Source: Hordeum vulgare subsp. vulgare (lineage: Eukaryota > Streptophyta > Magnoliopsida > Poales > Poaceae). Taken from it: a stretch of DNA of 64,000 nt. Numbering within the stretch: the first letter of the stretch is position 1; each line of letters starts with the position of its first letter. A program made the position numbers and the translations under genes. The DNA lies in the NCBI RefSeq assembly GCF_904849725.1, contig NC_058523.1, positions 343,955,948 through 344,019,947 on the forward strand, written 5' to 3'. The notes under the pieces were generated by a model that saw only the letters and a list, made by a program, of their open reading frames with translations, did no database searches and was not told the DNA's origin. Shown here piece by piece: positions 57,536-64,000 of the stretch.

Positions 57536-60500
57536 TCATAACCTACAAGTGTTTGGGATCGTTTGTAGCCTTTTTTGATAAGTAAGAGTGTCGAACCCAA
57601 CGAGGAGCTAAATGTAGAATTAATATTCTATCAAGTTCTATTGACCATCGGTACAGCTCTACGCACGCTAACGGTTACTTTACGTCGAACAAGTATGAAA
57701 CTACTTTGCGGGAAGGAAACTAGAAGTACTTAGTAGGCGTGATAGATAGTTTTATAAGGAAATAAATAGCAAGTAAATAAACGTTAGATGTTGTTTTGCA
57801 AGAAAATAAATAGAGTGGAAATAAAAGTTAGGGGTTGTTTAGTAGAAAGCTTTTTGTGTAACGCAATAAAACGATTGCCCATAGGCAATTGAATATAACA
57901 TGATAGATACTTATCATATGCAATGAGGAAGAGGCATACGCTAACACACTTTCCGTACTTGGATCAAATGCACTTATTATTGGACCCCTAGCAAGCATCC
58001 ACAACTACTTGATATCATTAAGGTAAACCCAACCATAGCATTAAACATCAAGTCCTCTTTACTCCCATACGCAAAAAACTCCCTTACTCGGGTGTAAGCT
58101 GGTGTGACTCGAGCCACCCATTATAAGAGAATCATGAAGATGTTGCAAACTCTCCAGCATGTATCCTTCACGTGTGCGCCTCACGGAAGGCACCTTTGGA
58201 CAACAACATATCAACACATAACTCATATAAATAACATCATATCACAATTAACCCGTAGGACAAAACAAATCTACTCAAACATCGTAGGATAGCCACATAT
58301 CATTGGATAATAATATATAACATTAAGCACCATATTCAAGTAGAGATTACAACGGGGAATATAGGTTTTACACTGCTTCATAGAGGAGGAGAGAGTTGGT
58401 GGTGACGACAGAGAAGTTGTTGGTGTAGATCGCCTTCACGATGGTTACCCCAATGGCGCTCCGGCACCACTGGGAGAGGGGGAGATAGCCCCCTCCTCCT
58501 TCTTGTTCCTTGGCCTCCTCCATAGGTGGGAGGAGGGTTTATCCTCTAGTCCATGGCTGCCATGGCACCCGGAGGACAGCAGCCCCTCCGGGATTGGATC
58601 TCTCTCTCTATTTCTCTCGTGTCTTCGTGACCTCTTTTCTGGCCCTTGACCATTTCTTAAATATCCGGAGATCCGTAACTCCGATCGGGCTGACATTTTG
58701 AGGGGATTTTTATCGTGAAAATATCTTCCTTGTGGCGCAAGGAGAGCATCAACCAACTTAAGGTCTGGCCACAAGCCATCAGGGCGCGGCCTCACCCCAG
58801 GTCGCGCCCTGTTGGCTTGTGCCTCCCTCAGGCACCGGGTTGCGTTGATTCTGACTCCCAAAATTCACATATATTCCAAACAAAAATCTGTAAATTTTTA
58901 TCGCGTTTGGAGTCCATTTGATATGGATTTTAAGAGAAAAAACACACAAAAAATATGAACTGGCACTAGGCACTGGATCAATAGGTTAGTGCTCAAAAAT
59001 AATATAAATTGGTAAATAGTTACTGAGAAGTATCCTAGAATGATAATATAATAGCATGGAACAAACAAAAAGTATATATACATTGGAGACTGATGACCCA
59101 CAAGTATAAGGTATCAATCGTAGTCCTTTCGATAAGTAAGAGTGTCGAACCCAACAAGGAGGAGAAGGAAATGACAAACAATTTTCAACAAGGTAATTTC
59201 TGCAAGTAGTGTAATAGGAGTAACAAGTTGTTTGATAGTAAGATAATTGTAACAAGTAACAAGTAGCAATAGTACAAATAAGTGCAGAAAGGTAGTCCAA
59301 TCCTTTGGTGGCAAAGGATAGGCCAAAACAGTTTCTTATAATAGGGATAGCGTTCTCGAGGGCACACGACAATTTCATCTAGTCACTTTCGTCATGTCGG
59401 GTTAATTCGTGTTCGGTACTTTGATAATTTGATATATGGGTGGACCGGTGCTTGGTGTTGTTCTTACTTGAACTAGCCCCCCACTTATGATTAAACCTTT
59501 CGCAAGCATCCGCAACTGTGAGAAATGTACTAAGAATAAATTCTAACCATAGCATTAAACATAGGGATCCAAATTAGCCCCTTACGGAATAGCGCATAAA
59601 CTGGGGTTTACATTTCTATCACTCTCACAACTCACCATATAATAAATACTCCACAATGCATTCCCTTAGGCCCAAAGATGGTGAAGTGTTATGTAGTCGA
59701 TGTTTACATAACACCACTAAGGGAATCACAACATTCATATCATCAAAATATCGAATGAATATCAACTTCACATGACTACTTGCAACACGACTTCTCCCGT
59801 GGCCTCAAGAACAAAAGTAACTACTCAAAAGTGATAAAAATGCTCATGATCAAAGAGGTATTAAATAGCATATTGGATCTGAACATATGATGTTCCACCA
59901 AATAAACCATAAAGCATCAACTACAAAATGTAATCAATACTACTAGTCACCACCAGGTTATAACTTGAGGTTCCGGTACAAGATTGAGCACAAGAGATGA
60001 ACTAGGGTTTTGAGAGGAGATGGTGTTGGTGAAGATGTTGATGAATATTGGCGTCCCCAAGATGATAGGGTTGTTGGTGATGACGATTGCCTCGATTTCC
60101 CCCTCCAGGAGGGAAGTTCCTCCGGCGGAATCGCTCCGCCGGTGGCCAAAAGTGCTCCTGCCCAGGTTCCGCCTGGAGACGGCGGCGCTTCATCCCAAAA
60201 GTCCTCTCTTGATTTTTTTTCACGTCAAGAGTGAATATATACGAGAAGATGGTCGCTAGAAGTGGGCCCTGTGGCCCACTGGCCACCAGGCCACGCTAGG
60301 GGGTCTGGCGCACCCTGGTGCCTAGTGGCCACCTATCAGTCCCCCTCTAGTATTTCTTTCATACAATATATATTTATTATTTATTACATAAAAATTCCTA
60401 AGGTTTTAGCCCATTTGGAGATGTGCAGAATAGGTATCTCTGACGTAGATTTTTCAGGTCGAGAATTCCATCTGTCGGCTTTCTCCCTCTTAGTGTAAAC

Positions 60501-60620
60501 ATCGCATATTATGAGAGAAAAGGCCTTAGAATTACTCCATAAAGTGGTATAATGCATAAAAACACTATAAATAACAGTGGTAAAACATGATGCAAAATGG
60601 ACGTATCAGAGACCTTATCA
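57536..60620 (-). repeat. Outer solo gypsy LTR, interrupted by another LTR
   Basis: The plus strand runs from TCATAACCTACAAG (compare TGATAACCCACAAG) to GAGACCTTATCA. The parts are 57536-59090 and 60614-60620. Perfect AGTAC duplications flank it (57531-57535, 60621-60625). No PBS or PPT adjoins it, so it is solo. It is of the same type as the LTRs at 4834-5876 and 62184-63592. Confidence 0.85.
59091..60608 (-). repeat. Inner solo gypsy LTR inserted in the outer LTR
   Basis: It starts TGATGACCCACAAGTATAAGG and ends CAAAATGGACGTATCA, 1518 bases, with perfect GAGAC duplications (59086-59090, 60609-60613). It lies seven bases from the outer LTR's end. Same family type and orientation as its host. 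Confidence 0.9.
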
Positions 60621-60625
60621 AGTAC

Positions 60626-60783
60626 CAAATTCAGTTGGAGGCCTAGACTTTTGCATATGGTTTTATTTTCGTTCCTCAATGGGTTTGTGTGGGGCGCATC
60701 CAATGGGTGTTTTCTGGTTCCTGTGGGGGCAATCTGTGGGCACCCACTCGGTGTAGTCCTTTAGACTTGTGGGATCGGGAAGA
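60626..60783. other. Short unassigned stretch
   Basis: No gene or repeat structure is recognised. It continues sequence that lay at 57530 before the solo LTRs inserted. Confidence 0.3.
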
Positions 60784-62110
60784 GACGTCTAGGGGGGGGG
60801 GGTGAATAGACTATTTGACAAAATAAAAATCTAACCTTTTCCCAATTTTATTGTTTGACAAGTTTTAGCCATTCTAGCAAGTCTAGTATAAACTACACAT
60901 GCAAGTCAATGAGTATGGAAGTGGAAAATAAACACATGCACATGAAACAAAGGAGTAGAGATAGGAGGATCAAACACAAAGATGACAGAAAGAATTTTGG
61001 TGTGGTTCCGATAGGTGGTGCTACCCTATACATGCTATCGTGCATCCACGTTTATGGAGACTTCAACCCACGGAGGGTAATGCCTACGCGAGTCCATGAA
61101 GAGCTCCACTCACAAGTCCTCCACGAAGAATAAACCTTGCCTATACTATCGTGGCTTACGTCCACGAAGGACTAGCCTCACTCGGGGTAGATCTTCATGA
61201 AGTAGGCGATCTCCTTGCCCTTACAAACTTCTTGGTTCAACTCCACATGAAGTCAGAGGCTCCCAAGCAACCCCTAACCAATCTAGGAGACACCACTCTC
61301 CAAAAGGTAATAGATGCAGTATGGATGATGAACTACTTAATCTTGTGCTTTAGAAGATAGTCTCCTCAACACTCAATCACTCTCTCATAAATTTGGCTCG
61401 GTAGAAGAGATTGATTGGGTGGAAAGAAACTTGGGGAGGCTAGAAATCAAGATTCATATGGTTGGAGTGCAATGTCTTGATGTAAACACAAGAGTAGGTG
61501 GTTCTCACTCAAAAAATGGATGAGGCAAGTGTTGGCTTCTTCTTATTGCTCTCTCAACGAATGAGAGGGAGGTGGCGGGGTATGTATAGGCATATCCAAA
61601 AATCCAACTGTTGCAACATTATTGCCTAACTCGGTTGCACCACCTAGTGCAAAATGTGGCAACTTTTGGTGTTTTAGTGAGACCGATATATAAATCTCGG
61701 TGGGTCCGATTTTGGCTGGCCTAGGCAGTTACACAAACTCGGTGCCACCGATTTGCGATAATCAAAAATTATGTTTTTTAGCAAATGGACACGAGTGAGT
61801 TTGCCACTGTTTTAGTTTGCACCGAAATGAAACTTGGTATCACCGAGAAGTTAGCGTTGGCTGAGGATTTTGTCTAGGGTAAAACTCAGTAGGGCCGATT
61901 GGAAGATATTGGTGGCACCAAATTTAGGCATTGGGGTTTGGACAAAATATTGATGTGGGAGAATTTCATGAAGGTTTTTGGTGGCTAACTCTAAGCACTT
62001 GAGAAACTATATCATCATAGATACCTCATCCCCTTTTAATAGTATTGGCTTTCCTATAGACTAAAATGCGATTTCGCACACAATGCAAAATGTAGGGTCT
62101 TGAGGCTTGA
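60784..62110 (-). repeat. Copia-type LTR fragment
   Basis: GAGACGTCTAGGGGGGGGG followed by GTGAATAGAC resembles the end of the Copia-like LTR at 38301-38340. Later text contains many CGGTGG.ACCGA-like words (61680-61940) and CTCGGTGCCACCGATT. No TSD, PBS or coding region was found, so it is partial or solo. Confidence 0.5.
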
Positions 62111-62183
62111 AGCTTGGCTGATCCTATCGCTCTCCTTCTTTGGGGCCTCTCCTCACCTTTCCAGCCATTTGTCTCTATGGACT

Positions 62184-63592
62184 TGATAACCCACAAGTAT
62201 AGGGGATTGCGACAGTCTTCACAAGTACTATTTCACCCTAATTTATTCATTCGACACAAGGGGAGCCAAAGAATATTTATTGGCCGTAACAGTTGAGTTT
62301 TCAATTCAACCGCACCTCGGATATCTCTCTGCAGCAAGGATTTAGTATCACAACAAATGATAGTAGTAACAGTAACAATAGTAACAACATTTTTTTGGTA
62401 ACAATGGTAACAATAATAACAGTAGCAATTGAGTAGCAGGTGTGATAGTAGCACCAACAATAGTAACTCAGCAATATTCAGTATATGTAAAGCACAGGCA
62501 CGTGGATCGATGATATATAATGATTTATATGACATTGATCATATAACAGTTACACACTAGGGTGATAGAGAACTAGCTCCCATTCATCAATAAAATGTAG
62601 GCATGCACTCCGTATATAGTCATACGTGCTTGTGATAAGAACTTGCACTCCATATTTTGTCCTACCCTCCCATGGCAACGGGGTTCTATTGGAAACTAAG
62701 GGATATTAAATCTTCCTTTTAATAGAGAACCGGAACAAAGCATTAACACATGGTGAATAAATAAACTCCTCAAACTACGACAATCACCGAAAAGAATCAC
62801 AATTATTGTGACCTTGGGGTACGTGGATCAAGACAGGTAATAGGTAACTACAACTTGCAAGATAGGATCGAAATCACTCTCATATTCATGAAATATAATA
62901 GGTTCAGATCTTAAATCATGGCACTCGGGCCCTAGTGACAAGCATTAAGCATAGCAAAGTCATAGTAACATCAATCTCAGAACATAGTGGATACTAGGGA
63001 TCAAGCCCTATCAAACTTAACTCGATTACATGATCAATCTCATCCACTCCTACCATTGTCCAGCAAACCTACAAAGGAATTACTCACTCCCGATGGTGAG
63101 CATCATGGTGTGGTTGATGAAGAAGGGTTGGTGATGATGACGGCGACGAATCCTCCTCTCTGGAGCCCCAAACAGACTCTAGGTGAGCCCTCCAGAAGAA
63201 GAACATGAGGTGGCGGCAGCTCCGTCTTGTGAAACACAATGAAAACTTCTCTTTGATTTTTTCTCTGAAGATGTAATTTTATAGGACTGGAATTAGGGTC
63301 GGAGGAGCCACATGGGCCCCACAAGACATCAGGGCGCGACCAGGGGCGCCCTGTTGGCTTGTGCCCCTGGCAGCGTTACAATTATTTGCTACATAAATCC
63401 TTATAAATGCCAGAAAAAATTCATAAAAGTTTCGTCTGATCCTGAGAACTTTTATTTCTACACAACAATAACACCAAGGTAGTTCTGCTGAAAACAACAT
63501 CAGTCCGGGTTAGTTTCACTCAAATTATGCAAGTTAGAGGCCAAAACTAGAGCAAAAATGTTTGGATAAGTAGATACATTGGAGACATATCA
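62184..63592 (-). repeat. 3' LTR of a gypsy element continuing off the right edge
   Basis: TGATAACCCACAAGTATAGGGG to GGAGACATATCA, 1409 bases. A PPT (minus TAAGCTTGGGGAAGT) lies directly to its right, so it is the 3' LTR of a minus-strand element whose body lies beyond 64000. The flank GGACT (62179-62183) is the TSD to look for at the other end. Confidence 0.85.
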
Positions 63593-64000
63593 ACTTCCCC
63601 AAGCTTAACTCATTGATTGTCCTCAAGCAATTCAGTTGATAAACTAAAAGTGATAAATAGAACTTTTACAAACTCGTTTGTTCTCGTTGTTATACATATG
63701 CATAGCTAGTGTTCAAGTTTTCAGCATAAATCATAAATAAACACATCCATGATAATAATTTAAGCATCATATCCAATCATGGCAATACATAACCAACTAG
63801 TAAGCAATAATAAGATATCTCACATGCCAACAATTTGTCAAAAGAGTTACGGTATAATATGGTGGCATGATATGTCGCTAGCCCTTTCTCAGACCGCAAA
63901 ACATAAATGCAGAGCACCTCTAAGATTCAAGGAGTGACTAAATATTATAATTTAGAATAGAAAATATCCTAGTCATAATCATATCCAACATTGGCTAGAC
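63593..64000 (-). mobile_element. 3' internal region of a gypsy element (partial)
   Basis: Begins with the PPT and TTGCTTGAGGACAATCAATG, the equivalent of CTCGAGGACGAGC in relatives, and continues as A/T-rich untranslated sequence to the window end. Confidence 0.75.

Overview
This window looks like nuclear DNA of a Triticeae grass (wheat, Aegilops, barley or rye). The grounds are nested LTR retrotransposons, most with termini of the type TGATACGTCTCC...GTAGCA or its reverse complement, a TGGCGCCGTTGCCGGGGA primer site, and a three-exon beta-expansin gene. No prokaryotic features, rRNA genes or tRNA genes were seen. Family names were not checked against a database. Boundaries come from LTR termini, target-site duplications (TSDs), primer-binding sites (PBS), polypurine tracts (PPT) and coding domains read directly.

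Layout. Positions 1-5876 hold a minus-strand Ty3/gypsy element with a decayed gag-protease-RT-RNaseH-integrase. Its LTR (4834-5876) is also the 3' LTR of a second minus-strand internal region (5877 to about 9185). From about 9186 to 13087 lie degenerate LTR-derived sequences. Next come a solo LTR (13088-14612) and a gypsy gag/protease remnant (14613-15377). Positions 15378-40795 are one minus-strand, Copia-like, gag-only element. Its 3' LTR was split by a plus-strand non-autonomous gypsy element (16172-31219). That element's 5' LTR was in turn split by a minus-strand non-autonomous gypsy element (16354-23202). A 4.96 kb solo LTR (40861-45819) follows.

Positions 45825-52260 form the gene-bearing part. 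An intact-looking beta-expansin gene (51025-52164, minus) is preceded by a tandem duplicate of its 3' part plus flanking LTR sequence, which left an expansin pseudogene at 48337-48867. Positions 53139-56823 hold an AP2/ERF-like pseudogene that seems to be interrupted by a dead L1-type LINE. Positions 57531-60625 are a solo LTR inside a solo LTR, both with perfect TSDs. Positions 60784-62110 look like a Copia-type LTR fragment. Positions 62184-64000 are the 3' LTR and start of a minus-strand gypsy element that runs off the right edge.

The only gene likely to serve the host is the beta-expansin. The most unusual signals are in the non-autonomous gypsy elements. They share 3' hairpins with a compensatory change, a 20-base motif repeated every 41-42 bases, and LTR ends that carry extra PBS-like copies. 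The gag-only Copia-like element has a palindromic minisatellite in its LTRs and several PPT-like tracts.
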